Below are positions 1 through 8,019 of a stretch of DNA of 64,000 nucleotides, in pieces. The notes under the pieces are model-generated. The model ran no database searches, was not told where the DNA came from, and saw only the letters and a program-made list of their open reading frames with translations. The position numbers were made by a program, and so were the translations under genes. Source of the DNA: an uncultured Gammaproteobacteria bacterium. Its GTDB lineage: Bacteria > Pseudomonadota > Gammaproteobacteria > HyVt-429. The stretch covers positions 1 to 64,000 of the forward strand of contig CAMYOD010000006.1 of assembly GCA_947259975.1 (NCBI GenBank), read 5' to 3'. The number at the start of each line of letters is the position of its first letter. Within the stretch, counting starts at the first letter, position 1.

Positions 1-132
1 ACTCATACTTAGGATACAAGGCACCCCTGGAGTATGAGAGGATGAATGCCGTTGGTTGATTACAGTGTCCGGAGAAGTGGGGGAAGTGCACTCTGACCCG
101 GATTTTCTGGCCCCTTTTTTTGGAGAAGAACC

Positions 133-1572
133 ATGGAAACAGCGGATGAGGTTCTAAAACAGTTTCTTAAAGACGTCGATCTGGGCGTGGGCTATAAGGA
201 GGTCGATAGTCTTACCAGTGGCTCCGACACCTGGGCCAGCCGAACGTTCTTCGGTCCCGAACGGCGCACCGCGACCTTCCGGGTGATACGTGCGGAGAGC
301 GCGACGAAGGCGCTCGAGCATGCGAGGTTTGAATTCGATAAGCGATTCAAGTGGCGCAAGCAGCGCCGCCTGCCCATCGAAAAGTTGGAATTCGGCGACC
401 TTTCCTACCTGTATCAGGACCGCTATACCGAATGGGAAGGTGCGGCGATCAAGGGACATTGGACCTGTTACGTGGGCCGCGGCTACAAGCAATTGTGGCA
501 TGGTGCAACGGCAAAGGAGGCCGTAACTAAAGATCTGCAGGCATTGTATGCAATCTTGCCCGGTGGTGAAGGCGAAGTTACACCGCCGCCGATTAACGTC
601 GTCGACGTTAAATCGGATCCGAAGTGCACGGAAGAATTGCGCCGGCTTCTATCCACGCCGTTGGCCAAACTTTCCGTCGCGGAATTAGTGCGCGTGACGG
701 AGGTGAGCGGGGCGGCGGCGCAGGGCGAGTTTCAGGAGCAGACCCATTCGCCGACACCGGTCGCGTTTCTCCAGCAACACCGCGCGGCCATCATCGAGGC
801 GGCCAGGGTGACGCAATTGAGCCCCGAGGTTGTCGCCGCCGCGATCCTGAGTGAGGTGCGCGGACTCGACTCGCGGGTATTCACGACCCCGTTCGTGGAA
901 CAGCTCACCAAAAAGATTCAGGAAAAGATTCTCGAAAAGTCCGTCGAGAACGTGGCCTGGGTCGAACAGGTCGGCCTGGAACGCTACATCGCCCTGATGG
1001 CGGTTGCGCAACTCAGTGTCCCCTTTGTGCTCGACGGGGCGCGCTATGTGGAAGGCTGGGCCCACACCTTCGGCATTACCACCGACGAAGATTTGCGCGA
1101 CTGGGCGCTTTCGTTCTATTCCGACGATGTATCAATCGGTCTCGGTCAGCGTCAGGTGAAGTCGTTAATCGACATGGGTGTCCACAACCACTTTCCGGAG
1201 CTAACCGGTCTTGATGACGAGGCGCTGCGCAAGCGGTTACGGCAGATGCTGCTTGATTCCCGGGATAACATACGCCTGATCGCGCGGTTCCTTCGCGAAA
1301 TGGCGAAGCGCGCCGCCGGCTATCGCGGTACTCGTCAGAACGAATTGGCAAACTGGACGGCGCGTAATGCCTGTGGAAAATTCGATCTCGCCGTATTCAA
1401 TCGACCGGTCGCAGAATGGACGCCGGCGCATATCCGTTTCCTGGGCTGGAAGTACAACACCGGTCACGTCGACAATCTCGATGACATCTCAGGCACACCG
1501 AGCTGGGGCGATATGTTTCTTAATTCCTACAAGGATATTGTGACGGCACAGCTGTTCGGCAAGAATAAATAA
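133..1572 (+). CDS. Lysozyme/transglycosylase-fold hypothetical protein
   Basis: The protein has 479 residues. The start ATG has GGAGAAG about 6-9 nt upstream. The N-terminal ~150 residues are charged and match no family I know. The C-terminal half (about 220-475) carries marks of a lysozyme-like fold: an acidic residue in a helix (AAAILSEVRG), a GLGQ turn after SI, a helix DNIRLIARFL and a late YNTG motif. These resemble the catalytic Glu, GLMQ, NI and YN positions of soluble lytic transglycosylases. No signal peptide is visible, so a periplasmic role would need another export route. The stop codon overlaps a hairpin shared with the converging TonB receptor gene. The fold is inferred from motif order; catalytic activity is unproven. 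Confidence 0.6.
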   Translation: METADEVLKQFLKDVDLGVGYKEVDSLTSGSDTWASRTFFGPERRTATFRVIRAESATKALEHARFEFDKRFKWRKQRRLPIEKLEFGDLSYLYQDRYTEWEGAAIKGHWTCYVGRGYKQLWHGATAKEAVTKDLQALYAILPGGEGEVTPPPINVVDVKSDPKCTEELRRLLSTPLAKLSVAELVRVTEVSGAAAQGEFQEQTHSPTPVAFLQQHRAAIIEAARVTQLSPEVVAAAILSEVRGLDSRVFTTPFVEQLTKKIQEKILEKSVENVAWVEQVGLERYIALMAVAQLSVPFVLDGARYVEGWAHTFGITTDEDLRDWALSFYSDDVSIGLGQRQVKSLIDMGVHNHFPELTGLDDEALRKRLRQMLLDSRDNIRLIARFLREMAKRAAGYRGTRQNELANWTARNACGKFDLAVFNRPVAEWTPAHIRFLGWKYNTGHVDNLDDISGTPSWGDMFLNSYKDIVTAQLFGKNK

Positions 1573-1611
1573 GGGGCCGGAGTGATTAAAAATAAATCAC
1601 TCCGACCCCTT
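1571..1611. terminator. Bidirectional hairpin terminator
   Basis: A 17-bp stem with one mismatch (AAGGGGCCGGAGTGATT against AATCACTCCGACCCCTT) encloses a 7-nt A-rich loop. It overlaps the stop codons of both converging genes (TAA ending 1572 on plus, TAA ending 1610 on minus). The stem ends in A/T runs on both sides, which fits a terminator that serves both strands. Confidence 0.75.
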
Positions 1612-3604
1612 AAAAACGCCACTCAATCTCGCCATACCACGCCCGACCCGCCGCCAGTGGCACGGTGTTGATGTTGCGCCGACCGAATTCGGGTATGTAG
1701 GTCGATTCATCGAGCAGGTTGGTGCCGTAAATATTCAGCATCACGGATGACGTTCGGTCCATGTGCAGGAGCTCGGTCAGCTTAAAACTGAACTTGGCGG
1801 TCAACCAGTCAAATGCATCGGCGTCGGGGTTGACCTTCGCCCGGCCTGGATTCAGTCGCACGTTATCGTAGGCCTCGCTGACATGCGTATTGAAGATGCT
1901 GGCGCTGACGCCCACCGGGTGATCATAGGACACGCCCAGCTTCCACATGCGATTAGGCATGAGTGTCGCGTCTTCCACGCCCGTGTGGTCTTCGTTTTCC
2001 TGATAACTGTAGGATCCCAGACCAAACACACGCCCGGTGATGGGGATCTTGGCCTCGAGTTCAGCCCCTTTGAAATCCCGTTCGGCGAAATTTACGATTT
2101 GACTGCCGCCGCCTGGCAGGTTGACCCGCCCAATCAGGTTGGTTTGACAACTCTGAAACAGGGTTAAGCTGGCCTCAAGCGCGGGCGACCGATACAGTGC
2201 CTGCAGCTCCGTGGTCCTGACGGTTTCGGCTTGCAGGTCCGGGTTACCCAGCAGCACGGCACCTCCCCGTATGAAACGCTCCAGCGGATAGGGCGCCCGA
2301 TAGGCCTCGCCATGTAACAGCTTGAGCGTCCAGGCCTCGTTCATATCGAAAATGGCGGCGAATCGGCCCACCGTCTCGGCATCCAATGCCTCGACCTTGT
2401 TCCATTGCAGACCGCCAACCAGCTTAAGCGCCACCGCGGGGCGATAACTGGCCTGCATATAGGCCCGGTACCACCATTGGTCGTAGTCATCGACGAATAC
2501 CGGCAGACCGGGCTCCGCCAGGAAGCCCGTGTGGTAATCGGCAACCCCGCCCAAGACCAGATCAAATTTGTCGGTCGGCACGTACACCGCCGACGTTTCG
2601 AACATGAGATTCTCGGACAGCGTGGTTATGGTGCCGAAGGGCGGGAAAGGGACTTCGTGGTCGAGGCGATTATAGGTGGTGTCAAATTTTACCGACCATG
2701 TGTCATTCAGCGGCGCCGCGTAGCCCAGGTTGACGAAGTACTTGCGTTGATCCCGCTCATTGACCGGGAACACAGGCGTCACACCCATCTGCGTCTGATT
2801 CGTCTCGGCAATGAACGCGCTTATGTTCCAGGATCCCTGGCTGAGTTGCGCGAAACCGCCAATCGTATCGTGGGCATAGTCTGCGCGGGCATGGACGCCG
2901 GCCTCGTCGGTGGCCTCGAAGGGCCAGCCGTCATCCTCGAAATAGCGCAGCGCCGCCACGTACTCCCGGCCCGCGCTCGCACCGGAACTGAACACGTCGA
3001 CCCCCTGCGCACTGAATGAACCCGCCTGCGCGGCGACGGTCGTGGCGCGTTCATGCGGCGCAGATTTGGTGATGATATTGATCACACCGTTGAAGGCGTT
3101 GGATCCATACAGCACCGAGCCCGGGCCGCGCACGACCTCGATCTGCGCGACAGCGCGCAGCGGAAACCCTACCAGCAAGGTCGTATCCGTCCCGCCGAAG
3201 GTGCTGTCCCGAAACGGGCGGCCGTTGATCAGCAGCAGAGTGCGTGTATTGAAATGCTGAAAATTATCACCGCGAATGGAAATAAAATTCTGCGGGTAGC
3301 CATAACTTCCGCGCACGTACAGGCCGGCTACGCGGTTGAGAACATCGACAAGATTGTTGGCACCGAAACGCGCGATTTCCTCCGCCGTGACGATCGTCAC
3401 CACCGCCGGGGCGTCGGCCACGCGCTCGTCGAATTTAGAGGGGGTGGATATTCTTATCTGCATCAGCTCTTCCAGGGAGAGCTCGAGGTATTGCTCGATG
3501 GGAGCCGCGGACCCGGGGGGCTGAGGCTGCGCGTTCGTGTTCGCCAGGCCACCCATGCTCATGACGAGCACGACAATTGCGCAATGTAGGTAGCGTGTAT
3601 GCAT
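1610..3604 (-). CDS. TonB-dependent outer-membrane receptor
   Basis: The protein has about 664 residues from the chosen ATG at 3604, which begins a signal peptide (MHTRYLHCAIVVLVMSMGG). The reading frame stays open to 3682. After the signal come the segment LSLEELMQIRISTPSK, a plug domain with VVTIVTAEEIARFG, DVLNRVAGLYVRG, IRGD and VEVVRGPGSVLYGSNAFNGVINIITK-type motifs (the family's plug signature), and then a beta-barrel ending in aromatic WRF as outer-membrane barrels do. Receptors of this type take up scarce ligands such as siderophores, haem or cobalamin using TonB-ExbBD energy. Nothing here identifies the ligand, and no transporter genes adjoin it. Confidence 0.92.
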   Translation of the reverse strand: MHTRYLHCAIVVLVMSMGGLANTNAQPQPPGSAAPIEQYLELSLEELMQIRISTPSKFDERVADAPAVVTIVTAEEIARFGANNLVDVLNRVAGLYVRGSYGYPQNFISIRGDNFQHFNTRTLLLINGRPFRDSTFGGTDTTLLVGFPLRAVAQIEVVRGPGSVLYGSNAFNGVINIITKSAPHERATTVAAQAGSFSAQGVDVFSSGASAGREYVAALRYFEDDGWPFEATDEAGVHARADYAHDTIGGFAQLSQGSWNISAFIAETNQTQMGVTPVFPVNERDQRKYFVNLGYAAPLNDTWSVKFDTTYNRLDHEVPFPPFGTITTLSENLMFETSAVYVPTDKFDLVLGGVADYHTGFLAEPGLPVFVDDYDQWWYRAYMQASYRPAVALKLVGGLQWNKVEALDAETVGRFAAIFDMNEAWTLKLLHGEAYRAPYPLERFIRGGAVLLGNPDLQAETVRTTELQALYRSPALEASLTLFQSCQTNLIGRVNLPGGGSQIVNFAERDFKGAELEAKIPITGRVFGLGSYSYQENEDHTGVEDATLMPNRMWKLGVSYDHPVGVSASIFNTHVSEAYDNVRLNPGRAKVNPDADAFDWLTAKFSFKLTELLHMDRTSSVMLNIYGTNLLDESTYIPEFGRRNINTVPLAAGRAWYGEIEWRF

Positions 3605-3872
3605 CGGTTCTTGGTTGCCGCAAAGATCCATTTGCAAGGTCACTCCGGTGACAGAATTTGTAACTCGGGCCGCCCCAATCACATCGCCGCTGCAGCATTG
3701 CGCTCAGCCCTGACGAAGCAGCCGGGATCGTGTCATAGTCGTTGCTTGAGGTGCCCCCAACAATAAGAATAGTCTATAAAGTCGGGCTCGAGCAGAATCG
3801 TGCGAATTCTTGTTTCTTGCGCCCGGACACCGGTGCGCGGAATAGTTATACGATAACGATACAATTCCGCAC

Positions 3873-4313
3873 TCAGATTGTGGCGAGTGCCCCAATAATC
3901 AGCGCTGCCATCACAATGATCGTGAGGGGCTTGCGCAATCGGGGATACCATGGCGGCGCCAGATTCTTGTGCGCGGCGAGGCTGTCGAGTACGCAAAGGA
4001 TGCCGAAGCTGGCGATGAGTACGGAAAATCCCCAAACACCCGGCAGCAGTAACGCAACCCAGGCCAGCAGCGGCGGAATGACACTCATGCCCAGCTGCCA
4101 GGCCCCGGCGCCTTGCGGATGTTGCATGCCGAGACCCCAATGCACGGCACCCATGAACGACAGGATCACGGCGCCATAGGTGAGCAGGGCAAAACGGAAA
4201 CCGTCGTGCCATGCCGCCGATGCCCACCACAGGCCGATGGCAAGGAACAGGAACGGAAGCAGACCGGCGTAACCGAGCCACGCAGCGAGTCGGGGTATCG
4301 GTGCTGTCGTCAT
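3873..4313 (-). CDS. DUF3429 family membrane protein
   Basis: The protein has 146 residues from ATG 4313, preceded by AGGAGA 7 nt upstream; the frame is open to 4661 but this start has the ribosome binding site. It has about four or five membrane helices. The segments PRLAAWLGYAGLLPF, SFMGAVHWG and PLLAWVALLLPG match the DUF3429 (TMEM69-like) family as I recall it. Its function is unknown. The gene is divergent from the CARDB gene, and a perfect FNR-type palindrome lies about 101 nt upstream of its start codon. Confidence 0.8.
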   Translation of the reverse strand: MTTAPIPRLAAWLGYAGLLPFLFLAIGLWWASAAWHDGFRFALLTYGAVILSFMGAVHWGLGMQHPQGAGAWQLGMSVIPPLLAWVALLLPGVWGFSVLIASFGILCVLDSLAAHKNLAPPWYPRLRKPLTIIVMAALIIGALATI

Positions 4314-4413
4314 TATATGTCTCCTGAATGCCAGCCGCGGCGAGAAGGAGGCCGGCCGCACAGACATTATCGCTAATAATGACAAAGAATGGTGCTCCGG
4401 TCCGATAACGCGC

Positions 4414-4427
4414 TTGATATCGATCAA
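4414..4427. promoter_or_regulatory. FNR/ANR-type operator, perfect palindrome
   Basis: TTGATATCGATCAA matches TTGAT-N4-ATCAA exactly. It lies in the 196-bp gap between divergent genes starting at 4313 (minus) and 4510 (plus). No strong -10 sits at the -41.5 spacing on either side, so the regulated direction is unclear. FNR/ANR proteins sense oxygen through a [4Fe-4S] cluster. Confidence 0.55.
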
Positions 4428-4509
4428 TGCAGGCCGGCGCCACCCATGGTAAACAGAAACCTGGTTATTGGTAGTGTAACCAGCAGCCTTTCGGTTGCAG
4501 GTGGTGAAC

Positions 4510-5700
4510 ATGAAATTACGTATTGGGGCCTTGCTGACCATAGTGTTCGCGATCGTCGTGTTGCCGGCGTACGCGAATTCGAACCCGGAGTGGGCCACCT
4601 CGATCACCCAATCACCCATCGCGGTGAAGGCGGGCCAGACGGTGACGTTTACCGCGCCCATGCGGGTGCGCTACGGCCCGACGCGCAACCTGCAGGTGGT
4701 GGGCGGCGTGGGCGCGACCCGGATACTCGACCGGACCTTTCCGGTATTGATAAAGGATGCGCAGCACACCCTGTCGTTCAAATGGAAAGCGGTGCCGGGC
4801 ACCCATACCGCGTATTTCGAAATCGACCCTGATCAGCAGGCCGCCGACAGTAACCGCGCCTACAATCGCATTGAGTTGCCTGTTACCGTGGCGCCGCCGG
4901 CGCGGGCACTGGCGCCCGCGGCACCCCCCGCGGCGCGCACCATGATGCAGCGTCCGGGCCCGGGCACGGCGTTGCCGGATATCGCCTTGGTCTCCACCCG
5001 CATCGTCAACGCGACCCGCGGCGACGCCCCCGGCACTGACTTCTATACCGGCGACCGCATCCAGATCGAGCTCAAGCTGGAAAACGACGGGCAGATCAAG
5101 ACCGGGTCGTTCTACGTCGAACTGAAAATCAGCCGCGCGGAACAAATTTCGAGCGGTCAAATGGGGCCGAGCCGGCACCGGGTGCTGCGCAAGTCCGTCG
5201 CCGATCTTGCGCCGGACGACGAAACCACCCTTCTGTTCGACGTGGGCGCGGAGCATGTGGCCCACGCCTGGTACAAGTTCGAGGTGAAAGCGGACTACAA
5301 CAATCGCGTCACCGAGTTCAACGAGGACAACAACGAAGAATTCGTCGGTAACCTGGGCATCAAGGAGCGTGTCGAGCAGCCCGATCTCAAGATTACTCTT
5401 ACCTCGCCGGATCCCGAGCGACACATTGGGCGCAAGGTGCTGCTGCGTGGTGCGGTGGTCAATCAGGGTGATGCCGGCACCGGGCGAGGGATCCAGGTAA
5501 CCCTGAAGTGCGATGGCAAGGGTCCGAAAAGCGTCTTGCTGTCCAAGCTGGACGTCGGCGCGCGGGCCACCTACGAGTTCACGCATCGCTGGTCTACACG
5601 GGGCACCCGTAGATGTACCGCGGAAGCCTGGGTCGTGCCCCATTCCACTGACAAGAATGATGCGGACAACACGGCGTCGCTGACCGTGCGTATCAAATAA
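4510..5700 (+). CDS. Secreted protein with three CARDB/Ig-like domains
   Basis: The protein has 396 residues from ATG 4510, with AGGTGG upstream and a clear signal peptide (MKLRIGALLTIVFAIVVLP, cleavage near AYA). Three beta-sandwich segments follow, at about 25-125, 160-280 and 290-395. Each has the CARDB pattern of a D/N-rich turn near its end (DPDQQAADSN, FNEDNNEEF, DKNDADNTA). An Ala/Pro-rich linker separates the first and second. CARDB domains are adhesion or ligand-binding scaffolds in envelope proteins. There is no membrane anchor or lipobox, so it is probably periplasmic or released. The partner is unknown. Confidence 0.8.
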   Translation: MKLRIGALLTIVFAIVVLPAYANSNPEWATSITQSPIAVKAGQTVTFTAPMRVRYGPTRNLQVVGGVGATRILDRTFPVLIKDAQHTLSFKWKAVPGTHTAYFEIDPDQQAADSNRAYNRIELPVTVAPPARALAPAAPPAARTMMQRPGPGTALPDIALVSTRIVNATRGDAPGTDFYTGDRIQIELKLENDGQIKTGSFYVELKISRAEQISSGQMGPSRHRVLRKSVADLAPDDETTLLFDVGAEHVAHAWYKFEVKADYNNRVTEFNEDNNEEFVGNLGIKERVEQPDLKITLTSPDPERHIGRKVLLRGAVVNQGDAGTGRGIQVTLKCDGKGPKSVLLSKLDVGARATYEFTHRWSTRGTRRCTAEAWVVPHSTDKNDADNTASLTVRIK

Positions 5701-5717
5701 GAGACCAGCCAGGCGGA

Positions 5718-6218
5718 TCAGTAGCTGTGCGAGAGTCGTTGCACCTCGTGATGGAGTTGCGCCCGGAGGCCGCACAGGAAAAAGATCTCGGCCACCAGAA
5801 AAATGGGTGCGACGAAGACCTGAAACAGGTTGTCCACCAGGGCCGGGCGGCGCCCCTCCAGCCAGTGTCCGAGCAGTTGAAATACCCAGCCGCTACCAAA
5901 GGCCGCACCGGCGATAAGCCAACCCTGAGTGCTGGCCGCGGATCCGGCGAGCACCCCGGCGAGGTACAGCAGTAACACCAACACCACAGCCACCGCCAGG
6001 GCCAGCGCCGCATCGAGCAACAGGTAATAGACCAGCAGGATGACGAGCGCGAGTGCCGCCAGGGTAATCTCAAATCCCGCCAGCTCCAGCCGCAGCCAGG
6101 TGAGCGGCATCATGAGAGCCAGGACAATGAGCGGGACGCCAATAAAATGCGTGGCTTTGTTACGCGTATCGCGATGGTAAGCCGCGTACACCGCCATTTG
6201 TTGGGCCAGTGATTTCAT
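5718..6218 (-). CDS. Mpo1-like (DUF962) membrane protein
   Basis: The protein has 166 residues from ATG 6218, with GGGGGTG upstream. The N-terminus carries the family signature: MAVYAAYHRDTRNKATHFIG, with the His-Arg-Asp and the Thr-His pair that in yeast Mpo1 bind iron. Four or more membrane helices follow, with a second His-containing segment (QLLGHWLEGRRPALVDNL) typical of DUF962. Yeast Mpo1 is an Fe(II) dioxygenase of 2-hydroxy fatty acids. The bacterial role is inferred from homology only. Confidence 0.85.
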   Translation of the reverse strand: MKSLAQQMAVYAAYHRDTRNKATHFIGVPLIVLALMMPLTWLRLELAGFEITLAALALVILLVYYLLLDAALALAVAVVLVLLLYLAGVLAGSAASTQGWLIAGAAFGSGWVFQLLGHWLEGRRPALVDNLFQVFVAPIFLVAEIFFLCGLRAQLHHEVQRLSHSY

Positions 6219-6297
6219 GGTCACCCCCGGTTTTGCCGGAATCATGGCAAACTGTCGTTCGCTCAATATTGCACGGTGGCCACGAGCGATCAAATTG

Positions 6298-7082
6298 ATG
6301 ACCAAATGGCTTTTTTGTCTGTTACTGGCAACGACTGTAGTGCATGCCAACGAGACCCTGGTCACGCTGGATACCCGGTCGAATGTGACACAGCAGTTTC
6401 TTTTGTTAGGGTCAGAAAACCCCGTGGCCGGCATCATTCTCTTTGCCGGTGGGCACGGTAACCTGAAGCTTGGCGATGTATCCGATGCACCGACGATTGG
6501 TTGGGGCAGAACAACTTCCTGGTGCGCTCAAGAGCACTGTTTGCCGCAGCGGGTTTCGTGGTAGCTGTAATGGATGCGCCATCGGACCGCAAGTCAGAGG
6601 GTGGCATGCTCTGGGGTTTCAGAACCAGCAAAAAGCATGTCGCGGATATCGATCATGTGATCGCGTATCTCAAGGAAAAGACCGAACTTCCAGTGTGGCT
6701 CGTCGGTACCAGCCGGGGTACCGAGTCGGCCGCGTTTGCGGCGATTCATTCGCAGCAGGCTCCCGCCGGCGTCGTCCTGACTTCCAGCATGGGCGAGGAA
6801 AACGGCAAGGGCACCGCCGTGACCGAGATGGGACTCAAGAAGATTGTGATCCCGACTTTGATCGTTGCCCATGAAGACGACCAGTGTTGGGTCACGCCGC
6901 CGTCCGCGGCCGAGCTAATCCGCAAGCGCTTGGTGAACGCCGAAAGGGTTGCGCTGCAGTACTTCAGCGGCGGCGATGCGCCGCAATCGCGGGCCTGTGG
7001 CGCGCGGTCACCCCATGGATATTTCGGGATCGAGGAGGAGGTGGTCGATTTTATTGCCGCGTTTATCAAACGTGATCTGTAG
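6298..7082 (+). pseudogene. Alpha/beta-hydrolase-like protein, frameshifted
   Basis: An exported protein begins at ATG 6298 (signal peptide MTKWLFCLLLATTVVHA) and reads through IILFAGGHGNLKLGD. The frame is then lost near 6500-6510. Its continuation is in another frame from 6501, beginning GQNNFLVRSRALFAAAGF and running through the nucleophile-elbow-like GTSRGTES, a HEDDQC segment and the late SPHGYFG. Adding one base near 6506 joins both halves into one protein of about 261 residues of the usual hydrolase layout. The downstream part alone would lack the export signal. It is either a true 1-bp deletion, a sequencing error, or less likely programmed frameshifting. Confidence 0.75.
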
Positions 7083-7166
7083 CCGCGTCGTCACGGAAGG
7101 GCGCAGTGCCAAAAAGGTGATTACTTGAATTATGAAAAAACTTTCTCACCTGGTTTCGCATGATCC

Positions 7167-7550
7167 ATGTTAATCCGTTACATGCTGGCCTGGGCTGCGC
7201 TTGCCGTCATCGCAATCGCTAACGGTATTTTGCGTGAGGTCACTTATGGCAGGACCCTGCCGGAATCGACCGCGCATCAGCTCTCGACATTGACTGCAAT
7301 CATCTTTAGTGGATTTTTCGTCTGGTGGTTGTCCCGCTTGGGGCCGCTGGAATCGGGACCGCAGGCGTGGTTGGTTGGTTTTATCTGGCTGGTGTTGACC
7401 GTTACGTTTGAGTTTGGCTTTGGCCATTTTGTCGCCGGCCATTCCTGGACGCATCTGTTCGCCGATTACAATCTCCTGGCGGGTCGGGTCTGGCTGCTGT
7501 TTCTGGTCTGGGTGACAGTCATGCCTTATATCTTCTACAAACTCAGGTAA
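7167..7550 (+). CDS. Small integral membrane protein, unknown
   Basis: The protein has 127 residues with four predicted membrane helices, at about 4-20, 43-60, 68-88 and 103-122. Charged loops carry REVTYGR and FGHFVAGHSWTHL, the latter rich in histidine. I do not recognise a family. The start ATG lacks a good ribosome binding site. A VOC-family gene follows 34 nt downstream on the same strand. Confidence 0.65.
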   Translation: MLIRYMLAWAALAVIAIANGILREVTYGRTLPESTAHQLSTLTAIIFSGFFVWWLSRLGPLESGPQAWLVGFIWLVLTVTFEFGFGHFVAGHSWTHLFADYNLLAGRVWLLFLVWVTVMPYIFYKLR

Positions 7551-7584
7551 CCAGCAAGATTATTTTCGTGTCGAGACTATCACC

Positions 7585-8010
7585 TTGAATCAATCCAGCG
7601 ATACGGCGCAAGCGCGCACCCAGGGTGCTCATCACATCGGCCTGACGGTTTCGGACCTGGAGGCCTCGGCGGCGTTTTTTACCAAGCTGCTCGGCTGGCG
7701 GGAGGTGCGGCGGGATGCAGGTTACCCGGCGGTGTTTGTCAGCGACGGCGTCATCATGCTGACACTGTGGCAAACGCAAGATGCAGCGAAGGCACGGCCC
7801 TTCGATCGCAAGCGCAATGTGGGACTGCATCATCTGGCGCTGTTGGTCGATGATCCGGCGCGCCTGGACGAAATCCATGAACTATTAAACGATGCGCCCA
7901 ATGTCGAGATTGAATTTGCGCCGGAATCCCTACGCGGCGGTCCGACCCGGCACATGATGTGTCTGGAGCCGAGTGGAATTCGGGTGGAGTTTATTTGCCC
8001 GCTCGCTTAG
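7585..8010 (+). CDS. VOC/glyoxalase-superfamily protein
   Basis: The protein has 141 residues in two paired beta-alpha-beta-beta-beta halves typical of vicinal-oxygen-chelate proteins. The first half starts HHIGLTVSDLEASAAFFTKL and the second LHHLALLVDD. It ends EPSGIRVEFICPLA, where the Glu is a usual metal ligand position. The likely start is TTG at 7585, since no ATG is available in frame near the conserved N-terminus. VOC proteins include glyoxalase I, dioxygenases and fosfomycin-resistance enzymes. Substrate cannot be called from sequence. Confidence 0.85.
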   Translation: MNQSSDTAQARTQGAHHIGLTVSDLEASAAFFTKLLGWREVRRDAGYPAVFVSDGVIMLTLWQTQDAAKARPFDRKRNVGLHHLALLVDDPARLDEIHELLNDAPNVEIEFAPESLRGGPTRHMMCLEPSGIRVEFICPLA

Positions 8011-8019
8011 ACGGGCAAT

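Noticed and set aside
3845-3872. Fur-box-like GATAACGATACA upstream of the TonB receptor
   Set aside because: Only about 11 of 19 bases match the Fur consensus and it lies more than 240 bp from the receptor start, overlapping the next gene's end.
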